DNA of 64,000 nt from Roseateles violae (GCF_030410485.1 NZ_JAUHHC010000005.1:310001-374000); one strand, 5' to 3'. Counted from the first letter of the stretch, positions 48,124-56,668 are shown. Numbers and translations are program-made. The notes: generated from the sequence alone by a model not told the origin.

Positions 48124-49815
48124 ATGGGCAATCACCGCCTTGCCAACCGTTCGCTGCTCGTCGTTGCTGCCGCCCTGCTGGCCGCGGCCTGTGGCATCGC
48201 GCCGCTGCAGCCCGACCGCCAGGCCCGCGCGCCGCGGCTGGACGGCTTCGGCACGGCCACCCTGGCCGTCCAGAGCCCTTCGGCCGAGGCCCGGCAGCTG
48301 TTCGCCCAGGGCATGGGCCAGGCCTATGGCTTCAACGAGCGCGAGGCGCAGCGCAGCTTCAAGGCGGCGCTGGCCCTGGACCCGGACTGCGCGATGTGCG
48401 CCTGGGGCGTGGCCTGGCAGATGGGCCCCAATATCAACTGGACCGAACGCCAGGGCGTGAAGGACGCCCTGCCCTATCTGGACCACGCACTGCGGCGCGC
48501 CGCGACGCTGCCGCCGCGCGATCGTGAGCTGATCGGGGCGCTGGCGCTGCGCTATGCCCATGCCAGCGAGGCGCGCAATATCGCGCCGCTGCAGGCCCAG
48601 GTCTGCGGCGCCGGCGCCGGCAACGAGGAGAAGGCCGATCCGCTGGACATCGCCTATGCCGAGCGGATGCGACTGCTGGCCGATCGCTACCCGGACGATC
48701 CCGATGTGCTGAGCCTGTATGCCGAGGCGGAACTGATCGCCACCCGCGTCGACTGGTGGGATGAGCGCGGCCAGCCGGCCGGCCGCATCGGCGAGCTGGC
48801 CGACAAGCTTGAGGCGGCGCTGACCCGCCAGCCGCGACACACCGGGCTCAACCATTACCTGATCCATACCGTCGACGATGTGCACCAGGCCGGGCGCGCC
48901 GAGGCGGCGGCCGACCGGCTCGGCGCGCTGGCGCCGAAGTCACCGCGTCTGCTGCACATGCCCTCGCATACCTACGCGCAGATCGGTCGTTATGCCGATG
49001 CCGAGCGCGTCAATGCCGAGGCGCTGGCGGCGGACGAGGCGATGCGCGCCACGCTCAAGCAGCAGGGCTTCACGCCCGGCACCGACTGGCGCGGCCACAA
49101 CGGCAATTTCCGCTGGTATGCCGCGCTGATGCAGGGCCGCGGCGAGCTGGCCCTGCAGGTGGCGCGCGCCAACAGCCTGCGCGGCGGCGGCGACCATGGC
49201 GGCACCCAGCCCCTGCTGACCCTGATGCGGCTGGAGCGCTGGGATGAGCTGCTGCGCGAGGCGCCACCGGCGGGCAAGGGCAGCAAGACCCTGGTGCTGA
49301 CTGAGCTGGCGCGCGGCACCGCGCTGGCACGCCTGGGCCGCCCGGCCGAGGCCCGCGAGGCGCTGGCCCGGATGGAGCCGGCCGCGGCGATGCTGAACAC
49401 CATGGCCGGCGAGCGGCCGGACTACATGAGCAAGCAGATGCGCGGCATCGCCGGCAGCGCGCAGGCCCGGCTGCGCGCCGAGATCGCGTCGGCCGAGGGC
49501 CGCCATGAAGAAGCGCTGGGCCAGCAGGCGCTGGCCATCACCGCAGCGAAGGACATCGACGGCGCCGAGCCGCCGCTGCTGGCCGCCGGCAACCGGCTCG
49601 CGCTGGGCGATATGCAGCTGCGTGCGCGCGACTGGGCCGCGGCCGAGCAGAGCTTCCGCCGCGACCTGGCCGAGCATCCGCAAAGCGGCTGGGCCCTGCG
49701 CGGCCTGAGCCAGGCGCTGCAGGCCCAGGACCGCCGGGCCGAGGCGGACGCCGCGCGCGCCGCGCTGGCAAGCGCCTGGGCCGAGGCGGACGCGGGCCTG
49801 CGCGGCCCGCTCTGA
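48124..49815 (+). CDS. TPR-repeat lipoprotein
   Basis: 563 residues. Lipobox LLAAAC (Cys23). TPR-like segments include AREAQRSFKAALALDPDCAMCAWGVAW-type helices, LNHYLIHTVDDVHQAGRAEAAADRL and SHTYAQIGRYADAERVNAEALAAD. Relatives are annotated only as TPR proteins. It may bind peptides or other envelope proteins; no enzyme motif is visible. Confidence 0.83.
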   Translation: MGNHRLANRSLLVVAAALLAAACGIAPLQPDRQARAPRLDGFGTATLAVQSPSAEARQLFAQGMGQAYGFNEREAQRSFKAALALDPDCAMCAWGVAWQMGPNINWTERQGVKDALPYLDHALRRAATLPPRDRELIGALALRYAHASEARNIAPLQAQVCGAGAGNEEKADPLDIAYAERMRLLADRYPDDPDVLSLYAEAELIATRVDWWDERGQPAGRIGELADKLEAALTRQPRHTGLNHYLIHTVDDVHQAGRAEAAADRLGALAPKSPRLLHMPSHTYAQIGRYADAERVNAEALAADEAMRATLKQQGFTPGTDWRGHNGNFRWYAALMQGRGELALQVARANSLRGGGDHGGTQPLLTLMRLERWDELLREAPPAGKGSKTLVLTELARGTALARLGRPAEAREALARMEPAAAMLNTMAGERPDYMSKQMRGIAGSAQARLRAEIASAEGRHEEALGQQALAITAAKDIDGAEPPLLAAGNRLALGDMQLRARDWAAAEQSFRRDLAEHPQSGWALRGLSQALQAQDRRAEADAARAALASAWAEADAGLRGPL

Positions 49816-49847
49816 GTTTTCGTTCCACCAGCCAAGGAGACCGCCAG

Positions 49848-50633
49848 ATGGATCGCCGCACGATGATCAGCAGTTCCGCCGCCAGCGTGGCAGCCGGCGC
49901 GCTCGCCGGCTGCGCCAGCGCTGGCAGCAGCAGCAAACCCGGCACGCCGTTCGAGCTGGCACCCAGCACGATCGCCATCGTCGGCAGCGAGCAGCGTTTT
50001 CCGGTGCGGCGCATCTACTGCATAGGCCGCAACTACGCGGCCCATGCGCGCGAGATGGGCAGCGACCCAACGCGCGAGCCGCCCTTCTTCTTCCAGAAAC
50101 CGGCCGACGCAATCCAGAACGTCGCACCGGGCACGGTCGCCGATCACCCCTACCCGACCCTGACCAAGAACTACCACTACGAGGTCGAACTGGTCGCCGC
50201 CCTGCACAAGGGCGGCCGCAATGTGACGCCGGAAGCCGCGCTGGACCTGGTCTACGGCTATGCGATCGGCCTGGACATGACGCGACGCGATCTGCAGCGC
50301 GCGATGGGCGACGAGAAGAAGCCCTGGGAGATCGGCAAGAGCTTCGATATGTCGGCGCCCATCGGCCCGCTGCATCCGGTCGCGCAGACCGGCCATTTCA
50401 GCCAGGGTGCGATCTGGCTCAAGGTCAATGGTCAGACCAAGCAGAACGCCAATCTGAACCAGATGATCTGGAACGTGGCCGAGCAGATCAGCCGCCTGTC
50501 ACAGGCCTTCGAACTGAAGCCGGGCGACATCATCTACAGCGGCACGCCGGAGAACGTCGGCCCGGTCGTGCGCGGCGATGTGATCGATTGCCATATCGAC
50601 GGCCTGCCCAATCTGGGCATCAAGATCGTCTGA
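49848..50633 (+). CDS. Fumarylacetoacetate hydrolase family protein with Tat-like lipoprotein signal
   Basis: 261 residues. The catalytic core is normal for the FAH family: IYCIGRNYAAHAREMG, PFFFQKPADAIQ, YHYEVELVAALHKGGRNV (metal Glu residues), YGYAIGLDMTRRDLQ, GKSFDMSAPIGP and DIIYSGTPENVGPV. The start is unusual: MDRRTMISSSAASVAAGALAGCAS has a twin Arg and a lipobox with Cys at 22. Most FAH enzymes, which cleave acylpyruvates, are cytosolic. It follows the TPR lipoprotein by 32 bases. Confidence 0.88.
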   Translation: MDRRTMISSSAASVAAGALAGCASAGSSSKPGTPFELAPSTIAIVGSEQRFPVRRIYCIGRNYAAHAREMGSDPTREPPFFFQKPADAIQNVAPGTVADHPYPTLTKNYHYEVELVAALHKGGRNVTPEAALDLVYGYAIGLDMTRRDLQRAMGDEKKPWEIGKSFDMSAPIGPLHPVAQTGHFSQGAIWLKVNGQTKQNANLNQMIWNVAEQISRLSQAFELKPGDIIYSGTPENVGPVVRGDVIDCHIDGLPNLGIKIV

Positions 50634-50766
50634 ACCGGGCTCGCCGCCGTCCGGGCCGAGGCCGGCGGCCGCGAGTTCGAACAGACTGGCGAAACAGAAG
50701 GCGCTCATCGCGTGCATCCCGAGCCGGAGATGAATCCAGCTTAGACAGGCGCGCGGCACCCTCCTG

Positions 50767-50797
50767 TCGTCCGAGCGCCTCTTGCGCTGTCGGACGA
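50767..50797. repeat. Long perfect-arm inverted repeat in a 241-base gap
   Basis: TCGTCCGA-GCGC-CTCTT-GCGC-TG-TCGGACGA: arms of 8 plus 4 pairs, loop CTCTT, with a two-base bulge. It lies between the FAH gene and the leftward glutathione transferase gene, both ending here. It may be a bidirectional terminator without a T-run, or a small repeat. The rest of 50634-50874 shows nothing recognisable. Confidence 0.5.
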
Positions 50798-50874
50798 GGC
50801 GCACAAGACCTCAGCGGCGTCGGCAGCACGCCCCCACGAACAAAGGTCAGGACTTGCTGAAAACGCGGTTCGGC

Positions 50875-51495
50875 TCAGGCCGGGCCGAACCGGCCCTCGC
50901 CATGCGGCGCGGCGGCAAAGGCCGGCAGCGCCTCGGCGGCGGCCGAGAAGGACTCCAGCCGCGGGTGTGTGTCGGCGCTCAAGAGATCGCCGGCGGTCTG
51001 CCGCGCGAAATGCCAGGCGACGGCCAGGCTCAGCCCGTCCTGCCGCGTCGCCTCGGGCGCCGCCCCCTGCCCCAGCTCGGCCTCCAGCAGGGCAAAGGCG
51101 GCTTGCATCTGGCCGGTCACCCGCTCCAGCCAGGGCGCGTGCTGCTTGTCCGGCGGCCGCAAGCGGCGTTCGTAGAGCAGCTGCACGCTCTTCTCGCAGG
51201 CGGCCATCGCCAGGCCTATCGTGCGCAGCGCGCGCAGGCGTTGTGCGGGCTGGTCCGGCAGCAGGCTGCGGCCGGCCAGACTCTCGGCGTAGTCGATGAT
51301 CAGTGTGGAATCCACCAGCACCTGGCCGTCCTCGCAGACCAGGGTGGGCACCTTGACGACCGGATTGATCGCCTGGAACTGATCGAAGTTGCGGAACACC
51401 GACAGCGGCCGGTGCTCGAAGCGCAGGCCCAGCAGCTGCAGCGAGATCGCGACGCGGCGCACATAGGGCGAATCGAGCATTCCGATCAGTTGCAT
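50875..51495 (-). CDS. Glutathione S-transferase family protein
   Basis: 206 residues. The thioredoxin-like N-terminus LIGMLDSPYVRRVAISLQLLGLRFEHRPLSVF has the active Ser8 or Tyr in SPYVRR; NPVVKVPTLVCEDGQVLVDSTLIIDYAE binds glutathione. An all-helical C-terminal domain follows. Its specificity is unknown. It lies downstream of the glyoxalase-like gene on the same strand (52 bases), a plausible glutathione-linked detoxification pair. Confidence 0.88.
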   Translation of the reverse strand: MQLIGMLDSPYVRRVAISLQLLGLRFEHRPLSVFRNFDQFQAINPVVKVPTLVCEDGQVLVDSTLIIDYAESLAGRSLLPDQPAQRLRALRTIGLAMAACEKSVQLLYERRLRPPDKQHAPWLERVTGQMQAAFALLEAELGQGAAPEATRQDGLSLAVAWHFARQTAGDLLSADTHPRLESFSAAAEALPAFAAAPHGEGRFGPA

Positions 51496-51547
51496 GGCGG
51501 CAGCGCAGTGGGGGGACGGGCCGCCATCGTAGCGAAGGCGCGCCGCT

Positions 51548-51949
51548 TCAGGCCAGATCCTCGTGCAGGCAGAGGATATTGCCCTCGGTGTCCTCGAACC
51601 AGGCGGCCTTCTCGGCGCCCAGCACGCAGACATGGCCGACCGTCTTCAGCCCCGGCAAATCGTAGTCGGCGAAGGCCACGCCGCGCTGCTGCAGCCCTTC
51701 GATCGCCGCGGCGATGTCGTCGACGCGAAAGCTCAGCGCCGTGTGCCGCGCCTGCGTGCCCTCGGGCTTGGGGATCAGCGCGATCTCGGTGCCGCCGCAG
51801 CGGTAGACGAATTTGCCGTCGGGCTTGCTGCCGATCGCCTCCAGGCCCAGCGCCTCGCCGTAGAAGCGCCGCGCCCGGTCGAGGTCCTTGACCGGCAGCA
51901 TGCAGGTCGCGTGGCTGCTGGGGAATCCGGCATTGCTGCTTGTGCTCAT
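51548..51949 (-). CDS. Glyoxalase/VOC-fold protein
   Basis: 133 residues. SHATCMLPVKDLDRARRFYGEALGLEAI and HVCVLGAEKAAWFEDTEGNILCLHEDL form two paired beta-alpha-beta modules; His13 and the late Glu residues are candidate metal ligands. The ATG at 51949 has AGGAG upstream. The substrate is unknown. Confidence 0.86.
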   Translation of the reverse strand: MSTSSNAGFPSSHATCMLPVKDLDRARRFYGEALGLEAIGSKPDGKFVYRCGGTEIALIPKPEGTQARHTALSFRVDDIAAAIEGLQQRGVAFADYDLPGLKTVGHVCVLGAEKAAWFEDTEGNILCLHEDLA

Positions 51950-52039
51950 GATGGCCCGCTCCTGAGACGCCCGGCCGGCGGCCGGTCCATGCTCATGTTT
52001 AGGCCCTGGCCGGCCCGCGCGCCAGCCCAAGCTCGGGCC

Positions 52040-52234
52040 TCAGGCCGTCTCGATCTGCGCGGCCGCCAGCTGCTGGTCGAGGGCCGGCGCCACATCGGCC
52101 GGCTCGAACACGCCGGCGCACAGGCCGATCAGGGTCGAGGCGGCGATCAGGCTGACCCAGCTTTGCGGGTCGCGCAAATATTGGCTCAGGGGCTGGCTCA
52201 GGGCTTGGCTCAGCAGCTTGCGGATGGTGGGCAT
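52040..52234 (-). CDS. Small SOS-controlled membrane protein (64 residues), unknown
   Basis: MPTIRKLLSQALSQPLSQYL is an amphipathic basic start with a QALSQPLSQ repeat. One membrane helix follows (about 27-44, WVSLIAASTLIGLCAGVF), then an acidic/Ala tail (EPADVAPALDQQLAAAQIETA). GGAG lies seven bases before the ATG. A near-consensus promoter with a LexA box filling its spacer is 35-63 bases upstream. Small LexA-controlled membrane proteins elsewhere include the division inhibitor SidA of Caulobacter and the toxin TisB of E. coli, but I see no sequence kinship. The longer frame to 52423 runs through the promoter and is not coding. Confidence 0.72.
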   Translation of the reverse strand: MPTIRKLLSQALSQPLSQYLRDPQSWVSLIAASTLIGLCAGVFEPADVAPALDQQLAAAQIETA

Positions 52235-52268
52235 GGCGATCTCCAAAGGGATGGGCGGCTTGGTCGAA

Positions 52269-52297
52269 AATGTACTGTATGAACATACAGTTCGCAA
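52269..52297 (-). promoter_or_regulatory. LexA-repressed promoter of the 64-residue gene
   Basis: Read on the minus strand: -35 TTGCGA (52297-52292), 17-base spacer, -10 TACATT (52274-52269). The spacer and its edges hold CTGT-N8-ACAG (52275-52290) within TACTGTATGAACATACAGTT, close to the E. coli LexA consensus. Repression by occlusion between -35 and -10 is expected, with induction on DNA damage. The phasin gene starts 108 bases away in the other direction. Confidence 0.82.
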
Positions 52298-52404
52298 GTG
52301 CGCGCTGCTTTTGTAGGACGCCGCCGCGACTTCCGGACGGCCGCGCTGGGCGGCCTTCCGAATGCATAGACTGAAGCGCAATCCATGCATCACCGAGGTT
52401 TGCC

Positions 52405-52809
52405 ATGTCCGCCAGACGTTCACGCAAGACAGCCCGTCTCGCTAGCCAGACAGCCGAGCTGGCCCTGGTCGCCCCGCAGGTCATTGCGCACCGGGTCGGC
52501 CGCATGATCGCGGCCGGCCACCAGCCGACACCCCGCGATCGGGCCGAATTCAATCGCATGGGCAGCGAAAAGTTCGCCGCCTTCACCACCGCCTGGATCG
52601 CGATGGGCCTGCGGGCCTGGCAGCTGCAGCAGCAGATCGGGCTCGCGCTGTTGCGCAGCTGGTGGACACCCTGGGCCTGGTCCCGCCCCGGCGCATCGCC
52701 GCTGCCGGGCCTGCTGTCCGGTGGCGTGCTGAGCATCGCCGGCAAGGGCATCGCGCCGCTGCATGCGACGGCCAGCGCCAATCTGCGCCGGCTGTCGCGG
52801 CGCCGCTGA
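52405..52809 (+). CDS. Polyhydroxyalkanoate granule-associated phasin-like protein
   Basis: 134 residues. ASQTAELALVAPQVIAHRVGRMIAAGHQPTPRDRAEFNRMGSEKFAAFTTAWIAMGLRAWQLQQQ is the pattern I associate with short PHA granule-associated phasins of Burkholderiales. A hydrophobic, Trp-rich middle (RSWWTPWAW) could bind the granule; both ends are basic. It fits the other PHA and wax ester genes nearby. Confidence 0.75.
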   Translation: MSARRSRKTARLASQTAELALVAPQVIAHRVGRMIAAGHQPTPRDRAEFNRMGSEKFAAFTTAWIAMGLRAWQLQQQIGLALLRSWWTPWAWSRPGASPLPGLLSGGVLSIAGKGIAPLHATASANLRRLSRRR

Positions 52810-52828
52810 ACGAGCGCAGCGGGCCCAG

Positions 52829-53365
52829 ATGGACATGCTGCGCGAGCTGTTCAGTTTCCAGATGAATCCCTGGGAACTGGTGCTGCGCGGCAGCGCGATC
52901 TACTGGTTCCTGTTCGTGCTGTTCCGCTTCGTGCTGCGCCGCGACGTCGGCTCGATCGGCATCGCCGACATCCTGCTGCTGGTGCTGATCGCCGACGCCT
53001 CGCAGAACGCGATGGCCGGCCCCTACGAGACGGTGGCCGAAGGCATGCTGCTGGTCGGGACGATCGCCGGCTGGAACCTGCTGCTCGACTGGGCCAGCTA
53101 CCGCAGCAAGCGCCTGCGCGCCATCGTCGATCCGCCGCCGGTCGTGCTGGTGCGGCGCGGCCGCCTGATCCTGTCGACGCTGCGCAGCCAGCTGATCACC
53201 GTGCCGGAGCTGATGAGCAAGCTGCGCGAGCATGGCATCGAGAAGCTCGACGAGGTCAAGATCGCGCGCATGGAGTCGGACGGTGAGGTCAGCGTGATCC
53301 GCTTCCCCGACAAGCCGGAACCGGCCGAGGCGGCCCCCGATCAGGGCCAGAACGCGCGCAGATAG
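52829..53365 (+). CDS. DUF421 membrane protein
   Basis: 178 residues. Three N-terminal membrane segments (AIYWFLFVLFRFVLRR, IADILLLVLIADASQNAMAG, VAEGMLLVGTIAGWNLLLDW), then the cytoplasmic YetF-like domain (RLRAIVDPPPVVLVRRGRLILSTLRSQLITVPELMSKLREHGIEKLDEVKIARMESDGEVSVI). The role is unknown. It follows the phasin gene by 19 bases, and its end overlaps the convergent lipase gene by 25 bases. Confidence 0.88.
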   Translation: MDMLRELFSFQMNPWELVLRGSAIYWFLFVLFRFVLRRDVGSIGIADILLLVLIADASQNAMAGPYETVAEGMLLVGTIAGWNLLLDWASYRSKRLRAIVDPPPVVLVRRGRLILSTLRSQLITVPELMSKLREHGIEKLDEVKIARMESDGEVSVIRFPDKPEPAEAAPDQGQNARR

Positions 53366-54198
53366 TTGATCGGCGCATGGTCGGCCAGGTCGCGGATCAG
53401 CACCGTGCCGAGCCGGAAGGCCTGTTCGCCCAGATAGGCGTGGCGCGCCGCCTGGCGGTCGGCGTCGATCAGTTCGGCCGAGGGGCTGGCATGGCGCTGG
53501 CCGGCGCGGTCGATGTAGACGAAGTCGGCACCGACATGGCGGAAGTCCAGGCCCGCCGGCGGCAATTCGGTGACCACGTCGCAGCAGCCGACGACGCGCA
53601 GCGGCTCCAAGGACGAGGCCTCGAGATCGGCGGCGAAGTCGGCATCGCCGACCCGCGGCGAGCCCAGCGTCACCAGCCGCTGGGCGCCGGCCGGCAGCGC
53701 CAGCAGGGTCGCGATCGCCGCACCGAGGCTGTGGCCGCAGACGATCAGGCGCTGCGGTCGCGCCGCCGCGAGCCAGCGCTGGACCTCGGGCCACAGGCCC
53801 AGGGCGGTGTGGCGAAAACCGGCGTGGACCTTGCCGCGGCCCAGCTCCCAGGGCTTCAGCACGAAGCGCACATCGCTGACCAGGTCGCCCACATGGTCCG
53901 GCTGCGTGCCGCGGAAGGCGAGCAGGCCCAGGCCCTCGGCATTGACGCAGCCATAGCCCTGGCCGTCGCTGTCGGCATGGCTGAACAGCTCGGGCCGGCC
54001 GAAGCCGGCCAGGGCCAGCGCTTGCGCCAGCCGTTCGAGCTGCTCGGCCTCCTCGTCGTAGCGGTAGTAGGCCAGCCGCGCCGCCTCCAGCGCCAGCTGC
54101 ACCTCGTCGCCCGTTGCCAGGCCTTGCGCGAACAGGGTCTCGCGCGCCTCCGGATGGAACAGGGCCTTGCGGCTGGCGTCATAGGGAATCTGCGGCAT
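53341..54198 (-). CDS. Class 3 lipase-like alpha/beta hydrolase
   Basis: 285 residues. The nucleophile elbow is GHSLG (Ser157 in LIVCGHSLGAAIATLL); LAFRGTQP is the oxyanion region; LGSPRVGDADFA and a late His complete a fungal-lipase-type (lipase_3) triad. No signal peptide. ATG 54198 was chosen; an in-frame GTG at 54216 would add six residues. The natural substrate may be storage lipid, but this is inference from the neighbourhood. Confidence 0.87.
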   Translation of the reverse strand: MPQIPYDASRKALFHPEARETLFAQGLATGDEVQLALEAARLAYYRYDEEAEQLERLAQALALAGFGRPELFSHADSDGQGYGCVNAEGLGLLAFRGTQPDHVGDLVSDVRFVLKPWELGRGKVHAGFRHTALGLWPEVQRWLAAARPQRLIVCGHSLGAAIATLLALPAGAQRLVTLGSPRVGDADFAADLEASSLEPLRVVGCCDVVTELPPAGLDFRHVGADFVYIDRAGQRHASPSAELIDADRQAARHAYLGEQAFRLGTVLIRDLADHAPINYLRAFWP

Positions 54199-54328
54199 GG
54201 CGGACCTCGCGGGCACAGTTGCCGCATCGTCTAGCGCCGCCGCGCCGGCTGAACATCCCTAAGCCGATGCCCCCGGCCGCCGGACGTCGATGTCACAGTA
54301 GCCTTGTCCGGGCAACAGGGGTGGCTAC

Positions 54329-55807
54329 ATGATGCTCGCTGCGTATTCGCTGGCCGCGGCGCCCGCCGAACTGCGCATCTGGGTCGGCATCTTCGACACC
54401 GCGACGCCGCAGCCACCGAATCTGCGACTGGCCGGCGGCGGGGGGCAGGTCGAGGCGCTGGCGCCGCTGACGCCGATCCGCGACCGCATCACCGATGCGC
54501 AGGGCCGGCCGCTGAACCACCGCGGCGTGTTCCGCATCAGCGGCCTGGCCGAGGCGACGAGCTACACGGTGCTGATCGAGGTCGCCGGCCAGGCGCTGCC
54601 GCCGCTGAAGACGCACACGCTGCCGCGCGCGCTGCCGCGAAAGCTGGACGGCAGCTTCAACATCCTCCTGTGCTCCTGCTACTCGCAGCCCGAGGACGGC
54701 GCCGGCCTGGTCGGCACCATCGCCTCGCAGATCATGCTGCGCACCGACATGACCCTGATGATGGGCGACCAGATCTACGGCGACCTGCCGATCTTCGAGG
54801 ACCTGCCCGAGGACGATGCCGGCGTCGCCCGCAAGCTGGCGCGCAAGTACCGGCGCAATTTCGTCGATTCGCAGCTGGGCAGCGGCGGCCTCGGCCCGCT
54901 GCTGGCGCGCGCGCCCTATGTCTGCGTCGCCGACGACCACGAGTACTGGAACAACTACCCCTACCGCCAGACCCAGCTGCCCAAGACCTGGACCGAGGCG
55001 GGCCGCCGGCAATGGGCCGCCATCGCCAAGGATCTCTACGAGGACTACCAGCTCGACGGCCCGGCCGGCGGCTGCAAGCGCATCGACATCGAGCCGCTGA
55101 GCATGCTGGTCGTCGATATGCGCAGCCTGCGCGACGATCGCTTCGGCCTGCTGATGGCGCCGCCGGCGCTGCAGCAGTTCGCCGCCTGGGAGGCCGATCT
55201 GCAGGCGCGCCGCGCCGCCGGCCAGCCGGCCTTCGGCATGCTGGTCTCCGGCCAGGCCCTGCTGGTCGAGCCGGCCAGCGCCAGCAAGCGGCTCAGCGAA
55301 GACGCCGAGATGAGCAATTACGCGCAATACCTGGACACCATCCTGCCGGCGCTGGAGCGGCTGTCGGCGGCCGGCATCCCGGTGCTCTACGTGACCGGCG
55401 ACGTGCACTGGAGCCGGGTCGCCCGCGTGCGCGATATGGGCAGCGGCCGCACGACGCTGTACGAGGTGATCGTCTCGCCGTCCTGCCTGATCCGCGTGCC
55501 GGGGCTGGACGCGGCCAAGCAGACGCTGAACGGCATCAGCGGCATCTTCGGCACGGCCAAGCCCTGGCCACGCCACGGCAAGGCCGCGCCGCTGCCCAAG
55601 CGCCTGCGCGAGCAGGGCCGCTTCGCCCCCTATGCCGACAAGGGTGGGCTGGGTCCGCTCGAGCTGCAGGGTGACCGCATCGCCGTGCTGTCGCTGACCC
55701 GCGCCGGCGGCGGCATCGACTTCGAGGTCAGCTACTACGGCATCTCGGGCGACAAGGCGCTGGCCCGCTCGATCACGACGCCGGCCTGCCAGATGCGCAA
55801 TATCTGA
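54329..55807 (+). CDS. PhoD-like metallophosphoesterase
   Basis: 492 residues. After an N-terminal beta domain (5-95, fibronectin-like ELRIWVG...GVFRISGL), the PhoD core has MMGDQIYGDLPIF (metal Asp), YVCVADDHEYWNN (Asp, His), MLVVDMRSLR and VTGDVHWSRVA (His). Unlike true secreted PhoD enzymes it has no obvious Tat signal. Such proteins cleave phosphodiesters. It heads a two-gene unit with the 278-residue protein (15 bases apart). Confidence 0.87.
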   Translation: MMLAAYSLAAAPAELRIWVGIFDTATPQPPNLRLAGGGGQVEALAPLTPIRDRITDAQGRPLNHRGVFRISGLAEATSYTVLIEVAGQALPPLKTHTLPRALPRKLDGSFNILLCSCYSQPEDGAGLVGTIASQIMLRTDMTLMMGDQIYGDLPIFEDLPEDDAGVARKLARKYRRNFVDSQLGSGGLGPLLARAPYVCVADDHEYWNNYPYRQTQLPKTWTEAGRRQWAAIAKDLYEDYQLDGPAGGCKRIDIEPLSMLVVDMRSLRDDRFGLLMAPPALQQFAAWEADLQARRAAGQPAFGMLVSGQALLVEPASASKRLSEDAEMSNYAQYLDTILPALERLSAAGIPVLYVTGDVHWSRVARVRDMGSGRTTLYEVIVSPSCLIRVPGLDAAKQTLNGISGIFGTAKPWPRHGKAAPLPKRLREQGRFAPYADKGGLGPLELQGDRIAVLSLTRAGGGIDFEVSYYGISGDKALARSITTPACQMRNI

Positions 55808-55822
55808 ACACGGGAGACCGCC

Positions 55823-56659
55823 ATGACACGCCAAGCCCGCTCCACCAGCAGCACGCCGAACCCGGACTTCCGCGCGCTGAAGCGCAAGCGCGGCCAGGGC
55901 AATGTGGACTGGTGCGAGCGGGTGCGGCGCGAGATGCGCGAAGCGACACCCGAGCAATGGAGCCTGATCGCGCTGATCGGCGGCGCGGACACCTTGTCGT
56001 TCCGGCTGCGCATCGCGCAATCGCATCTGCGGCCGGACATGCAGCCCTCCTACTGGTCGGAAGCGCTGCTGCTGGTGCCGGAGGGCGCGGCGCTGGCCGG
56101 CGCGCGCGCGATCCATGTGCCGCTGATGCAGCCGGACGGGCCCGAGTACGGGCCGAAGAGCAATGGCGTGGTCAGCACGCCGCTGACCGCCTTCGACGAC
56201 GCGCAGCGCTATCCGAACATCGCGCTCATCGCGCTGCCGCTGCCGCAGGCGCGCGTGCTGGCGCGGGTCGACGCCTTCATGAGCTCGCGCTCGACCCTGG
56301 ACACGCTCGAGCATGTGCTGCGCTGGCTGGCCTTTTCCTGGGGTGTGGCCAAGACCGGCAACCCGCTGCACGAGAACTACGGCCTGCCCTCGGCCTGCAT
56401 GCTGGAGACCGTCTGCGCGGCCGAGGAGTTCGACCTGACCCCGGGCCTCGAGTCGCGCGCCTCCTGCCCCGAGGCGATCTGGAGCGCCGCCCGGCACTGG
56501 CACGACTACTTCATCAAGACCGGCGGTCAGAAGCCCTTCGGCCGCTACGCGATCGACCATGCCTACCCGATCATGGAGTCGGCGCGCACCGCCCTGCCGG
56601 CGGCGCCGCAAGCCAAGGCCGCGGCCAAATCCGCAGCCAAGGCCGGTCGGCGGCGCTGA
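55823..56659 (+). CDS. Conserved-looking protein of unknown function
   Basis: 278 residues; I do not recognise a family. The N-terminus is basic (FRALKRKRGQG). Visible features are WSLIALIGGADTLSFRLRIAQSHLRPDM, RAIHVPLMQPDGPEYGPKSNGVV, HENYGLPSACMLETVC, SCPEAIWSAARHWHDYF and a Lys/Ala-rich tail. Several His, Cys and Asp residues in the second half could form a hydrolase site, but the order matches nothing I can name. It appears to be translated with the PhoD-like gene and is probably its functional partner. Confidence 0.7.
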   Translation: MTRQARSTSSTPNPDFRALKRKRGQGNVDWCERVRREMREATPEQWSLIALIGGADTLSFRLRIAQSHLRPDMQPSYWSEALLLVPEGAALAGARAIHVPLMQPDGPEYGPKSNGVVSTPLTAFDDAQRYPNIALIALPLPQARVLARVDAFMSSRSTLDTLEHVLRWLAFSWGVAKTGNPLHENYGLPSACMLETVCAAEEFDLTPGLESRASCPEAIWSAARHWHDYFIKTGGQKPFGRYAIDHAYPIMESARTALPAAPQAKAAAKSAAKAGRRR

Positions 56660-56668
56660 GCGCCGCGC

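Noticed and set aside
50499..50804. Minus-strand 101-codon frame in the FAH-GST gap
   Set aside because: It overlaps the FAH gene, has no ribosome site, shows no recognisable protein and crosses the inverted repeat.
52040..52423. A longer 127-codon version of the small SOS gene
   Set aside because: The extra 63 codons run through the promoter and LexA box. The ribosome site and the family-like start fit the 64-residue form.
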